NCBI GenBank assembly: GCA_021209875.1
Contig: JAGYVD010000004.1
Location: 1,674,001-1,738,000 of the forward strand
DNA length: 64,000 nucleotides
Source of the DNA: Rosellinia necatrix
Taxonomy: Eukaryota > Ascomycota > Sordariomycetes > Xylariales > Xylariaceae
Direction of reading: 5' to 3'
Shown: positions 1 through 12,506 of the stretch, piece after piece
How the letters are laid out: each line of letters opens with the position of its first letter
How positions within the stretch are numbered: the first letter of the stretch is position 1
Program-made: the position numbers and the translations under genes
Notes under the pieces: model-generated
What the model was told of the DNA's origin: nothing
Databases searched by the model: none
The model's input: only the letters and a program-made list of their open reading frames with translations

Positions 1-2032
1 GCGTCCGGCCGGCGATGTCGGCTGGGTTCGACATTGCGCAAGGTCATCGACGGCTCTATGCTGTTATGGATGCTTCCAGAGGAAAGAGATCCTTCGTTAA
101 TCTCGGCACCGAGTTGTTTTTCCGTCTCGGTGCCGTTTCATTCTGAGATCTACATACTAAATCAACTCCTGGGTGATTGTTGTTGTGATGACGTGTCTGC
201 ATATTGCCATGGGATAAACTGTTGATTGACTGGTTCGGCTTGTGCCCTGCTTTGACCGGAGGCCATGTCCGACCATCGGCGACGGATGCGCGGGTGTGCG
301 GATGTGCGGATGTGTTTCGTACTTTACTGTTTCGGCCTCGTCGAGCGATACAGGACGACGCCATCGCGGTGACGACGGATACGCTCTCCCCCTTCTAGGC
401 TTAGGACTTCATCTGGCGAGCATGGGACAAATTGTCGGTAAAGCATTTGTATGGCGAAACAAGACAAAAGAGAACCTTCTCAGCACACGAAACAGGGAGC
501 AGGATCCCATCCTCGGACATGTTGCAAGGATGGATTCATCATCCCATGTAAAGGCGAAATTCGCCTCAACCTTGAATGAAAAGCCGGAGAAGATGGTACA
601 TGAGATGAATGCTTCGTTTCCATGCCGCAATGGCAGCCAACTGTCAAGTCGCCTTTGGCCCCATCAGCAACTTATTACTATTCATATATGTTTACCTAAT
701 GATTTTCGAGTTTCAGATTCATCCTAAAGGCGCTTTGGTGCGACACGGGATGTAACCACCTCTTGTTCCTCTTTGGGTCGTTTACTTCTCTTCCCCTTCA
801 TCTGCCGCTGTGGCGTAGAATGAGGAAAAGCCTCAGGGAACAAGATTTGCATGGTGGTCGCTATTAGCGATTTGGATTTCCGCACGCCCCGGTGGTCATA
901 TGCCTAGGCAGCCTGGTATATACCTCTCTATGTGCTATGGCTGTCGCATCCAGCGACCATCATGTTTCGAGAAGCCTGTCAGCTCAACTTCGGCCGAGGT
1001 GTCCTGATGGCAAGTTCAGGCTTATCATCCTGTTGGCTTTTGACCTTCTCATTCTAGTTCATCCAAACACTTAGCATCATGCCCATCTGTGCCTGCTATT
1101 TTGGTCCCGAATTCAACTCCTTGCTCACCTGACCACCCGGCTCCGCAAGGAATACGGCCAAGCACAGGTCAACTCCATAATGGAGGTGGCGTGGGACACC
1201 GTGCCACTCCACTGTCACGCTCATCAGAGTAGTGACGAACCCCTCGTGCAGTCCTGACAATCCGTTTGTTTGGTCCCTATTCCCAATATCTGAGCTTGTA
1301 AGATAAGCTAGTTCGAATGCCGTGCGTAGCGCCAATCGCGGCTTGGCCTGATCAGGGGTACAGCGGAGGAGCGCTTCAGGCACTCATCAATGATCGTCAG
1401 ATCTTCCCATGAATCTGTTCTGCTAACCCCATGAACCGCTCAGCCCTGCCATCGTCGTTTTCATCTTCTTCGTGTCGTCGTTTCGCAATCTAGGCTCTGA
1501 TCTGGGGGATCTAAGGAAAATATCCGAACATGCCGGGGTGGCCAACTTGGCATCTGGATAATAGCCAGATTCACAATGATAGTATGCAACCAATTGAATG
1601 CCTCGGCGGTTAGTTTGCTAGAGCACGGCAGACCCCTTTCTCCTCCACCGTCACACATCTGACCCGGGCCGCTCTGTTGCGAGATTCATACCCTCTCATT
1701 GCCTCTGGCACCTTAAACATTTCGCAACTGTAGTATCAACCTTCGAGAGTCTCTATAATGCCATGTTATAAACGGAGCTAAGATTGGAACCGGGTTACGT
1801 GATGTGGTTGGTCGCAGCATCCCATCATTCAGGAGTTTTGACGTCTTCCCCCTTGTATGGAAATGGTACAGACCAACAACCTAAAACGTGGGACGTCGGA
1901 GACTCACACAACTGAGCCTCGCGGGCTTCACTAACCCGGTTCAATGAGCTTAGCAGATCTGGCGGGGATCTTTCAGATCATGTACGCCAGAATACAGACT
2001 TCACCTCGGATTGACAATGTCGGTTCTCGTTG
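1..2032. other. Intergenic, no gene recognised
   Basis: Open frames here are short, overlap on both strands and show no recognisable domain or plausible splice chain. The right-hand end is the promoter of the secreted-protein gene at 2237. Confidence 0.6.
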
Positions 2033-2040
2033 ATATATAA
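2033..2040 (+). promoter_or_regulatory. TATA-like box of secreted protein gene
   Basis: The sequence GATATATAAG lies about 200 bases before the ATG at 2237. It is followed by a CA/CT-rich leader with repeated CATCAGCAC units, as is common in 5' leaders of well-expressed fungal genes. The role is inferred from position and sequence only. Confidence 0.45.
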
Positions 2041-2236
2041 GATCCGAGCGTCGCCTCGCTCATCACAAGTCCATCATCAGCACCAGCACCATCAGCATCA
2101 GCATCACAGCTTCACTTCTATTCACTAGAGCAGGATCTCTTCTTCACTTTCAAAAACCCAACTAATAGAACTTTTTAATTCTCCCGACCTTTCATTCCCA
2201 CTACTACCCCACCCCCCAATTTCCAATACCGTCAAA

Positions 2237-2599
2237 ATGGTTCGCATCTCCGCCGCCGCCGCTGCTATCTTGGCCTGTAAGTCGCCTCATACCAGCCCCC
2301 ATCGAAGCCATCATGCATCTATCCCCCCCCACGCACAAAGCACTAACAGAAAGGCACCGAACCCAGTCGCCATAACCGTGGCCGCCGTCCCCGCGCCCGC
2401 CCCCGCGCTCCCCGACCCGGCCGGCGACAAGAACGTGGGCAACCAGAACAACGGGCAGTTCATCGGCGGGCAGTGCATCAACAGCAACGACTGCGCGCTG
2501 GGCACGGCGTGCTGCGCGACGCTAGGGTCCATCGGCGTCTGCTCGGGCCTGCAGGCCGACTTCCAAGCCGGCAAGACGGGCTGCGGCTTCGGCGACGGT

Positions 2600-2642
<43 letters not shown>

Positions 2643-2929
2643 GTGGCAACAATGGTGGCAACAATGGTGAAAGCAATGGTGAAAACAATGGTGGAGACAG
2701 CGGGAACGCCGGAAACGCCGGCACCGTCGTCGTCGACGTCAACGCGCCCGGCTCCGCCAACGTCGGCGGCGGCAACGGCGCCCAGTTCATCACGGGCCAG
2801 TGCATCAGCGACGCGGACTGCGCCTCGGGCTGCTGCGCGACGGGCGCCACGTGCGCCGCGCGCCTCGTCGTCGAGTCCGACCAGGACCCGCGCGAGTGCG
2901 GCTTCGTCGGGTCGCTGGCTAAGCTATAA
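2237..2929 (+). CDS. Small secreted cysteine-rich protein, BAS2-like, two repeats
   Basis: Predicted exons are 2237-2276 and 2367-2929, with an intron that starts GTAAGT, has CTAAC about 20 bases before its end, and ends CCCAG. Splicing gives 200 residues. It also turns an odd N-terminus into a clean signal peptide (MVRISAAAAAILAFAITVAA, then a Pro/Ala-rich stretch), which is why I chose this acceptor. The mature protein has two similar cysteine modules, each with a QFI-x-GQCI start, a DCA...CC core and a CGF end. They are joined by a run of Asn followed by Gly/Asn/Glu repeats. The module resembles biotrophy-associated secreted protein 2 of Magnaporthe, from memory of the family and not from a search. 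Likely extracellular. A role at the host interface is inference. Confidence 0.75.
2600..2642 (+). repeat. (AAC)n microsatellite coding poly-Asn
   Basis: About 14 AAC triplets in frame inside the secreted-protein gene encode the Asn run between the two cysteine modules. The following GGTGGCAACAAT-like units extend the low-complexity linker to about position 2700. Slippage here would change linker length in steps of one residue without breaking the frame. Confidence 0.9.
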
Positions 2930-5295
2930 ACGTGACGCGCTTTTGCACGGCCCATGCATGCCTCTCGAAAGAGACGGGACGGGGTAAAACCAAGAAGTTG
3001 TACGGTAGTGTTTCTTTGATTTTTTTTTTTTCTCCTGCTGTGATGGGTAAAGGGGGGTGATGGGGAATATAAAACGGAAAATGGAATTCCCCTTTCTCCG
3101 GGATGGGGCGGTTTTGGGGGTTTCGTGCGGAAATGGTATGATGGCGCGCGTCCGTCAGGTAGATGAATGTGAACAGCTTGTTCCTGTCGCCTGATCGTCG
3201 CTGGTTGCATGGGCCGGTGCCTTGGGGCTTGGGGGCTTGGGGGGTGGGGAGTAAATGGATTCTTGGGTATTTATTCCAATACATCTGTTTTGCTGATCTG
3301 AATCCGCACCGCTTTTATCCCACCCGGGGTGCATTTTGTTGAGAATAATAGTAAGGAGGTCTTAAGCGCTATTAGAAGTTGCGCTTGATGAATAAGAGTG
3401 TACGATGAGATATAAGCAAGCGACTACGTATAGATTAATGCGGAGATACAGTGATTCCGTTGGTTAAGCGTTATGGGACAAGATGGCATTTCTTGAAATA
3501 TAAATCGCAACTCGACAGTACCCAGGGCTGGGGGTGCCGGACTCGAGTAAGAAGCACGATATCTTCATGGCCCGCACACAACTTTCGTGCGCATTGCGGA
3601 AAGATCAATTTTCACGCAGGAAAGGGACGGTACAGGAAAAGGAACAAGGATTAGAAGTTGGTGGTAGGTGAGAGCGTCGAGGACACGCTCTCCTGCATCC
3701 CAGGGGCCCTCGGTACGCAGCGTTCTGGAAGGCATGCCAGCCTTCATCGCCGCCACGATACTAGCAGTGGGGGCGCGGACAGTGGATATCTTACCTAGCG
3801 GTTTTCATAGTTTGAAGCCCCCTGAGTACTCATCACGCAGCGCCTTAGGAGATCGAGTCGCCCTGCCCAGCCCCTGACGTATGAGTGAAAGTCAACCCTC
3901 GGCACGCACACCCTCGGGGCGAGCGATATGAGGTCTTAACATGTGGTGTAATGCTTCCTGCATTTCGACTTCAGGCACGAAATAGACTACGCCGGCCATC
4001 AAGGCCTATCCACGACGGCGCATCAGGGCCGCCACCACCGCGGCTGTGCATGCCACACTGCCGTAGCATTCCCCCAACAGCACCAAGCCCAAGATGCCTT
4101 ACCACACGTACGTCAATCCCTTATGGAAGCTGCAAAAGCTAACAAATCGCCACGTATATCACCGAGTGGATAGTAAGTACACATCAACAACACGGTGAAG
4201 CAAGAGGCCTTGACGTGCGGACGATCTGTCTGTTTTATTCGCCACATGCGCGGCTAATTGAAATGCCATAGATGTTAGTCTACTCATCTCTCGTAACGAT
4301 TTCCCCGCCGGCGCCCCTGTTACCATTTCTCGTTACCACTGTCTGAGTGTCGTAATTTACGTCAAAGTAGCGAGAACCAACCAACAGCCAGCCACCTAAT
4401 GCGTTGCCTGAGCTGCGCACGCCACTCGACCACTCCATCCAGTAACTAGCCCAGCCACGCTGTGAGTTGTGATCCAAATGTACTACAAAACGGGAAGGAG
4501 AATGCTAGAGCGGTCGTCTAGGTCTATTTTTTGGATTGTATAATACGCAATAGATTGGACTAAAATCCAACAGCATGCGCACCTGCTGAGCGCCGACATT
4601 TCTAGTACGCAAAGATATCTTCACCCAGCCCACTACGCCAGTCGTACTTCCCAGCGCGGCGCGCCGACATGGTTTTAACCCCCTGTAATGAATATAGCGG
4701 TAAATTTTATAATCAAGAGAACGGCGTTACACGCCTATTGTGGCTATATACGTGGTCGGGAAGAGTTACGTAGTAATTATTTTTTTTGAAAGGAGCAATT
4801 GAGCAACAGGATTGGTCTAGCTCTAGCAAGCAGACACGCAAGCTCTTTAATAATAGTTCTTTTGTTGCAGGGTTGTAACCCAATAAGCGCTATGACTAGG
4901 CAAGGCAGAACTGTATACGATACCGTGCCAGGACTTAGGGGCACTCATAACAGGTTTTCGCTCATAATTCAAGTTGAGTAGCATCTATCTCAGATTGGTG
5001 ATTTAACGGTCATCTCTAACTCAAATACGGTATTCTTTCTGCTGGTACCTGGGAGCTTTCTTATATGAGACTCCGCGCAACACATCTACGCCCTCATCTA
5101 AATCTATTTATTATTGTTGAAGACTCGGACATAGGAGAAAGCCTTTGCATATGGCCCAGAATAAGAATTATGTTTCCTCCGCTATCTAGCATAAACCACC
5201 ACCAACCATCCGGGGCCTACCCGCAGCACCATTCTAGATATATAACCGATCTCCGATAATACAAGCATTCAAAGCCCGTGATACTCCCCGCTCCA
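2930..5295. other. Intergenic, no gene recognised
   Basis: The left part is the 3' flank of the secreted-protein gene, with T-rich and G-rich low complexity from 3010 to 3260. The rest is AT-richer, with only short open frames that lack domains. A TATATAA-like element near 5238 lies about 55 bases before the HET start codon and may be its TATA box. Confidence 0.55.
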
Positions 5296-7264
5296 ATGGA
5301 TGCAAACAACTACGAGTATGACCCGCTTGACCTGACGAGGCGTTCAGTGCGCCTTGTCAGACTGAAAAAGGGGTCTGGACCAGCTATCCAATGTGAAATA
5401 ATCACCACGACACTTGACAATAAACAATTCTCATTCGAGGCAGTGTCGTATACTTGGGGTCCAAATTTCAAAACAACTGCAGTCAAAATTCATGAGAAAA
5501 GATTACCTATTACCTTCAATCTAAGCCTTATACTCCGAGATCTACGTAGTCAAGAGACAGACCGGGTGCTATGGGTTGACGCTATTTGTATCGATCAGCA
5601 CAATGAGCTCGAAAAAGGACACCAAGTTCAACACATGAGGAATATATATAGTTCTGCGGAACGCGTCTTGTTTTGTATATGCCGCCCGACAGAATTGACG
5701 GATCTTCTCATGGATTGCCTGAGGGATCTAGAAGAGAAGCTACAGGCCCGGGGTTTTGAACAAGAGACGATCAAAACTTCTTGGGAAGAGGTGCAGCTCC
5801 AGAAAGCAGATAATGGCCTCAACGCGATATCAGAGCAGGTCGAAGGCCTAGAAGACATTCAAATCCATGCCCTGCAGAACATTCTGGAGCAAAGTTGGTT
5901 TCGAAGGGTATGGATTCTGCAAGAAGTCGCCAATGCCCGCAATGCGTTGGTATATTGTGGCATCAAATCGGTATCAGCAGCCGTGTTCGTGGTAGGGACC
6001 AAGCTTGTCGGTCCGTCGATCGATTACAATACAAGCTCGCACCGTAGAATGGTTCGAGAAGTTTTAAGCCTCATGACAGGATGTTTCGGGAGTCACCGTA
6101 CAGGCGCACAATACGAAGACCTTTATTCGGTCCTTAAAAGATTTCGGTATGCAGAAGCGACAGACGCACGCGACAAGGTTTTCGCACTCCTTGGAATGTG
6201 TGCAGATACGCAAAACCACACCTTTCTACACGCGAACTACACCAAGCCCGTGGCGGATGTAATATGCGATACGATTTCGCATATATGCCATTTCGATTTC
6301 AGATCCGTAACAGTTCCATATAATACGCTTGGCGAGTTTTTCGAGAATCTAGATGATCTAGATAGCCAAATGCTGTCCTGCTTCATGCGAGAATTTAAGG
6401 CAGCAGCTGCACGAGATCATCTTCGACGACGAGGAAAGTTCATTAACGTCACCGGTAAGATGCTCGAAAGCGCAAAACATAGCATCATGGTTCAAGCGGG
6501 GGTTCTAGAACTGCTTCTTCAACAAAATAGCATTGGAAGTACCCTATCCGATACCTCCTTGGCCCAGAATATGTTAATGTGAGCAGTAGAAAATGGACAA
6601 GAGGCTGCCACTAGGCTGCTAATGGAAAGGGGACCTTATTATGAGCTTTCAAGTCCTTTTTTCAAGGGTAAACTATTACACGAGGCTGCTAAGCGTGGAC
6701 ACAAAGCCGTTGTTGGGCTCTTAATCGAAAAAGGAGCTGATATTAATTACAGTAATTACTTTGAAGAAACGCCAGTGCACTCTGCTGCTAAGCATGGGCA
6801 TAGGGCTATTATCGAACTCTTGCTTGAAAAAGGGTCTGATATTGACGCCCGCGATCTGAGGAAACAAACACCGTTACACTCTGCCTCTGAGCATGGATAT
6901 GGGGCCATTGTTGGTCTTTTGCTTGAAAAGGGGGCCGATATTGACGCCTGCGGTCTAAGGAAACAGACACCATTACACTCTGCTGCTAAGGGTGGGCGCA
7001 AGGATGTTGTTGAACTCTTGCTTGAAAGGGGGGCCAAGATCGAAGCCCGCGATTTAAAAGAACAAACGCCATTATACGCCGCTGCTAGTGATGGGCACAA
7101 GACTATTGTTGAACTCTTATTTGAAAAGGGGGGCTAATATTAACGCCTGCGATTTGAGGGAACAAACACCGTTATACGCTGCCGCTAAGAGCGGGCATAG
7201 GGATGTTGTTGACCTGTTGTTCGAAAAAGGGGCCTATATGAAGGCTGTTAATAACACAAAATAA
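5296..7264 (+). pseudogene. HET-domain/ankyrin-repeat protein, disrupted
   Basis: The first ATG in frame is at 5296. The N-terminal half carries HET-domain hallmarks: FEAVSYTWG, a VLWVDAICIDQ block and a WILQEV block. HET domains act in fungal self/non-self recognition and programmed cell death. The frame stops at TGA 6580-6582, yet the same frame continues directly into about seven ankyrin repeats (LLLEKGADI and TPLHSAA motifs). A second break lies at 7128-7133, where six G stand where five keep the frame. After it the final ankyrin repeats run in the +1 frame to TAA at 7262-7264. Restored length would be about 655 residues. The stop fits a CGA-to-TGA change, as RIP-type C-to-T mutation would make. 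If expressed now, only a HET fragment of about 428 residues would result. Confidence 0.8.
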
Positions 7265-8362
7265 AAACTATCATAGCTTTGACGGCTCTAACCGTTAGTA
7301 TTATTAAAAATGGTTTATATCGTTATATAAAAGGAGGCGTTCTTTTTCTTTTTTTCTTTTTTTCACTGTTTACAATTGTTTCTTATTTTGACTTGAATTA
7401 ACCCATGACTGGATTTTCAACAGCCTTTTAGTAAAAATTACAACATTAAGTGACTACTGCTATAATATCGGTGCTTATAGAGATAGTCTTCTGCTCTGTC
7501 TATACTTTACACACTGTATACTTATGTTTTCTTATACCATAGCCGCTGTCTAGCAGCAAATTTTAATTGTGAGCAAGCATATAGAAGCTTTCAAAGCTGT
7601 TTAAATGGGACTTACTGCGTTACGGCGGTCGTAGGTTCTGATATATATGCGTTCGCAGGCGCCAGTGTGGGTGAGTTTGCGCATGCTGGTGTAAGTACGA
7701 TTGCAGGCGCTGGCATAGGTGTGGATATTGGGACAGGGGCCTCGGCGTCAAAGTCCTGAGGGGTGGCTGTGATGTCACCAATATTGTAGTTGACGAATTG
7801 CTGACCATCCTTCTTTTCGCGCATGGACTTTTAAACCAACTCGGGCCAGCTGTTGAAGAGAGCAAGCAATTACACTGCGCCCCGACATACCTCCGTCTAT
7901 TCTATATTTTTCTCTACTTGGATCTATAAACCAATGCATGATCTCTACTAGCATCATCTGTTTCTGAGTTCTTCACTTTTCTTGATAATCGTGTACACAT
8001 TCTCTTTCTCTAAATACTATGGACTTGAAACTCACGTGTAATTAACTAGGCCAATGGGTGGTATTTATTTATACCTCCATCTTCGCGCCTATCCAACCCA
8101 TTGGCGGGAACAGAAGACTGCCACAAGATAAATCGCTTATGGTTTTTACTGAGGCGGGCAACCCGGTTGCGATATTTCCACCATCTCAGGAGATGGTGAT
8201 AGCTGGGCTCTCGATCGATTCCTTACAAGAGGTCAATGTAAAACGGCCGTGAGACGTACATTGCATGAATAAAAGCTAAATGGCTCAACTGAATGCAGCA
8301 GAAACGGGAAAATTTGCATAGCAGGTTTAGGATCGCCCATGGTTAGTTAACAATGGTGAAAG
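7265..8362. other. Intergenic, no gene recognised
   Basis: AT-rich sequence with poly-T tracts near 7340-7365. A weak repeat of GCAGGCGC-like units lies at 7650-7720. No reading frame here shows a family signature. Confidence 0.5.
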
Positions 8363-8522
8363 TGTCACGGAACCAAGCCCAATCTCCGGGTCTCCACAGG
8401 AACGGACGCAAAGATCATGAATATAAGCCAGAATATCTGGTAATTACCTGATAGAAGGAACCTCCCTCCTTGTGCAATAACATCATCTATTTCTGGAACT
8501 ACCAGCAGTACGAACCGTGACA
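8363..8522. mobile_element. Solo LTR, 160 bp, with 5-bp target duplication
   Basis: The element begins TGTCACGG and ends CCGTGACA, so its ends are inverted and of the TG...CA type. It is flanked on both sides by GAAAG (8358-8362 and 8523-8527), a perfect 5-bp target-site duplication. No coding sequence is present, so it reads as a solo long terminal repeat left by recombination. Related but more decayed copies lie at 10240-10402 and 27424-27545. Whether the parent was a copia- or gypsy-type retrotransposon cannot be told from the LTR alone. Confidence 0.8.
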
Positions 8523-8613
8523 GAAAGCTTCACACCAGGTCCCGGTAAAGGTGCAATGGAGCCCCTGAGTTCGCCACTGTGGATATAGGATCATACTCAA
8601 CACGTGGAGATCA

Positions 8614-10692
8614 TTATTCCAAACTAGCTCGGAATCCTTCGTCGTCCCACCCGTTCTGGGCGTTGTATTCGCTTACGGGTGTTGTTCCATGCAAGTCGTG
8701 ATAGCTAGGCCGCTCTCCACATTCCCCTTTCCCAGCATCGCCCACGCACGTTCCACTTATCAATCCTGCGATGCGATCCCCCGCATCTTTGCCCTCGAAC
8801 CATGCCCCTTGCATGTAGCCAAAGTAGGAGGCGCTCGTATGCTCCCCTGTGAACCAGAGTCGGTCCACGTTAGCCCGGAGATTTTCGTGCATCTCCAGTG
8901 TAGTGCCGGCAGGCCAAACGGAGAAGGACCCATACGCCCAGGGCATATCCGACCACCGTGGATATGTGAACGCTGTGGGTTGAGGAATATCGGCGTCGGG
9001 AAACATCGATTGGAGCACGGCCATGACCTCTTCCAGGGTCTCCTCATCCGTCATCTTCTCGGCTCGGTATGACTGCTCGCCTGTCAGGGTGACGAAGAGG
9101 ATGTGTGAGCCAGGGAAAAAACCCTCTACGTCGAGGGATTGCCAGATGGGATACCAGCCACGCTCATATGGATCGGCATATAGGAAGAACTCTTTGTCGG
9201 TGGGCCAGAATGTATAGGGAAACTGCAAGAAGATCTTGGTATAAACTCCAATCCCGAACATCTCAATCGCCGTCTTCTTCCATTTTGGAAAGGCCGGCTG
9301 AAAATCGACGGCGTTTTCCTGCTGCAATACCCCGATGGAAAATGTGCACACGGCGTAATCCGCTTGTATACAAGAACCGTCATTGTTGATAACTAGGACG
9401 CCCTCCGGGCCGTACCCCACGTGCTCAACGATAGTGTTGAGGCGCAACCGTTCATCATGAGGCGATAGAAATGTGGAGGCTTCGCCTTCAATCCAGGCAC
9501 GGTGGCCTCTCTGGTCGATGACGAAATTATTCTCGTTGCTGAATTGCAGGAATGTAAAGTTGGATACCGCAGCGTTAAAAACGAGGGATGAATCTTCTGG
9601 CGTAACTGCTTGCTCGCCGTCTGCATTGTTCTAGTTATCAGCTGCTATTTCTAGAACGCTTCACAATTCGGTAACTGCATACCGTACATCCACCATTCGA
9701 CGGCCTCCGATGCTGCCGGATACTTGCGTTGTGATGGTTTCCATCCAACAAGACTCAAGCCTGTTCGTACGGTCGGGTCCTGCTGATTTTCTTGGAGGAT
9801 CTCCCCCGCTCTTCTCTCCATTTCTTCCAACGCGCCTTCGAAGGCATCTATTTCTTTACCGAAGTCAGCGAGCCCAGTCTCATTATAAGTTAAAATGCTG
9901 CTGTAATTAGAAAAGTGGTTGGTGATATTCCACTTTTTCTCCTATAAGACTCATTCATTAGTTTATCATAGAGTTTCATAGCTGCGGCGAGCCATGGTTG
10001 GCACTTACGAATGTCCAGATAGGATTTTCCCGTTTGCCTGGCTGTCCGAGCCCCTGAATCCAATTGGCCCCATATTCGACCACAAGGGGCTTGTCGTCGG
10101 GTCCGCTACCAAAAGGTGCGGAATGAACACGACCCCCGATATGGTCCTTGTATTCAAGTATTACGAAATCTGTAATTGAATTGTTCGATAATGCTTGCTA
10201 GGAAATGGACAGTGGTCAACATAGAATACAAAAGACAAGTATCGCGGAACCAGGTTCCTGGCCTCGGCCCCAACCGGGCGCGGGCTAAGACCCTATGATT
10301 AAATTCAAGTCGTAGTTGGCCATTACACGGCCAGGAAAAAGCTCTCTCTTCGTGTAATAACGCAAGCTATTTCTGGAACTACCAGCAGTCGAGACTAATA
10401 CGCAACGATGTTCAACTTGACTACATCTGATGGGTAGTAACCTACAGCAGTCGTGATGCCCGCGATGCCTGCTCCCCTAGAATAACTCAGTCATGAAACT
10501 AGGCGTAAAAATAGTCATTGTGACTTACAAAACTGCGACTTTTGTGCGCTGGCATGTTTTCTTTTTGTTGTCGTCTCTCCTATTGGTTGAGTCCTGGGGC
10601 ACGACAGCCGCGTTAACCCCAAGTAGTGAGCTGAGGACGAAGAAAAGTGCTGCAAAAGCAGCAGAGCTAATACGGAGATAGTGGTAACGCAT
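8614..10692 (-). CDS. Secreted flavin-containing amine oxidase (polyamine oxidase-like)
   Basis: Five predicted exons: 10692-10529, 10476-10446, 10197-10009, 9941-9683 and 9620-8614. Phases agree throughout and give 549 residues. The N-terminus MRYHYLRISSAAFAALFFVL is a signal peptide. The FAD-binding motif GAGIAG falls at about residues 56-61, assembled across intron 1. GGRVHS near residue 86 and the C-terminal WFTGEHTSASYFGYMQGA block complete the FAD-dependent amine oxidase fold. Such enzymes oxidise amines such as polyamines to aldehydes, releasing hydrogen peroxide. Substrate and exact subfamily are not determined. Intron 2 is 248 bases, far longer than the others (52-67 bases), and contains a decayed LTR. 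Despite this no coding residues appear lost. Confidence 0.85.
10240..10402. mobile_element. Decayed solo LTR inside amine oxidase intron 2
   Basis: The sequence shares TTTCTGGAACTACCAGCAGT with the solo LTR at 8363-8522, and its left end TATCGCGGAACC resembles that LTR's TGTCACGGAACC start. No clear target duplication remains. It lies wholly between the predicted donor (10445) and acceptor (10198) of the host intron. Boundaries are approximate. Confidence 0.6.
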
Positions 10693-12506
10693 CTCGTTGC
10701 ACTGAAAATTGTTCAATTATATCTTGAATCGAGGTGACAAACATAAACTAAAGTTCCTAGCTTCGTATTAGAGACGGCTATATACTGCAAGACAGCAAAG
10801 GGATATATCATGTTCCCCGCTTGAATCAGTTCAGAAATGCCAAGCAAGCTCGGGTGTCATGTAATCGCCTGCAGGTCTCATATGGTACCAGATCTCGCAA
10901 ATTGTGGCGAGAGCTAGTGATCTACAGCTGAGTTTGGGCCACCTACCAAATAAACATTTTGGGCCTCCTTCAAGTGCCGATTGGGTGGAAAGAGTATACC
11001 CCCGGCTAGAAGGCCCTTGGGCCATTATTTATGTCTCGGACCGGTACTGGGTACAATTAAATCTAGTTCTTGGTACGATTTTGCCCCCATGACTCTTTCA
11101 GCTATCCACACATTAGTCCACCAACAAGCAAATGACCCCGTCCCGCAGGTTCTTGGTATCCTCGGTATCGTCACCATACATATCATATGAGTGCTTTTAT
11201 CACAAATATACAATGGATGCGCTGCGAAGTAGAGCTTTCCGGATCTGTTAGGCATAGTTACTAGAAGCAGGAGGTAGCAACCCGAGACCTCTGCACGTCT
11301 GCGTTGGCCGAACTTCCAACCGCTAACTCGAAGAGGGGCGACATATTTCAATTACCGCCAGGGGTACTGAATGTGGCTGTCCACATTGAAACAACTTTAT
11401 ATAATATCGGAAACAAAGTAGCGGTGAATAAAAACGTGAGATTAGACCGTTTGTGACCTGGCTTCATATGCCAGTTAAGCACTTTGGAAGGTCTTTGAAC
11501 TGACTACTCCATCCTCTCATTCGTGAATGCTCCCAGGCTGGCTGCAGCGCGTGATGGCCATCACTGCCGATCTGTTTTCCTTTTTTGTAGGGTAAGGTTC
11601 GTATCTGCTGTGTGACAACTGGTGTGGTAGGTTGTACCAATTATCAAGGTAAGAGAAATATAATGAAATTATATCTGAGACGAATTAAAAATCTAGTTGT
11701 AATTTCTTTGAGCATTAGCTTGGAGCTTGCGGTGGCCGGCACGAGGACTAGGTGATGGTGAAAAACATGTCGACTAATTGTGTAAGGGGAGGCAATCACC
11801 ACATCACTAGGCATACTCCAAGACGGGCGATATTAGAGAGATCTTGAGTGAAAAAACCATTAAGTCGAGTACCTGCTCGCCAATAAGTTTCGGGCAGCAC
11901 CATGATAGTTGCTGCATCGATAAGCCAGGTATATCATGAAAATACAAGCCATCACGAACGGCAGGGCCCAGAGAAAGCTTATTGTAGAATAATATAGCCG
12001 GTTCTCAGGGCGGCCTTCCAACACAGTTCACTAAACCGCCAGTATTCGAGCTCTGACACCCGAGAACTACCAGCTATTTAGTCACACTATGATCAGCACC
12101 ACAAAAAACGACGGGCTCAAGGGGTTTCGTTCAAATTATATTCTATGACAGAGTAGTACGTACCTATATACCAGCATAACTACCAGGGATTAACGGTTCC
12201 GTTTTTCACTTGCATATTCCTATTTGTTTGTTCAGCTTCATCTTCTGCTTAATATCTCGTTATGCGAAACGCGTCTGACATTGTTATTGCCTTCAAAATA
12301 TTTCACCACGTTTATGTAATCTCTCTCAGACTCGTTCATGTCTAGCCATTCATGCACTCCAATTGCGATGCCATGTCAACTTAAATGAAGACCTTTCAGG
12401 CGCTCTAGTTATTTGATGAGACTAGATCTCATCTTACATAATCTTAATCATGACTGACATCCGGCCGATCTGGTCAACCCTTCTCTTATCATCATTTTGT
12501 ACACGT
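10693..12506. other. Intergenic, no gene recognised
   Basis: AT-rich sequence with no reading frame of note on either strand. The left edge is the amine oxidase promoter. The rest may be degraded repeat, but I could not match it to another part of the window. Confidence 0.5.

Noticed and set aside
242..727. 161-codon plus-strand frame near the window start
   Set aside because: No domain, no convincing leader or splice signals, and composition like random sequence.
2311..3210. 299-codon minus-strand frame
   Set aside because: Antisense of the secreted-protein gene; its poly-Leu is only the complement of the AAC repeat.
10198..10445. Initial view that the amine oxidase is broken by the LTR
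   Set aside because: An in-frame acceptor at 10198 and donor at 10445 restore the expected residues, so the gene is read as intact.
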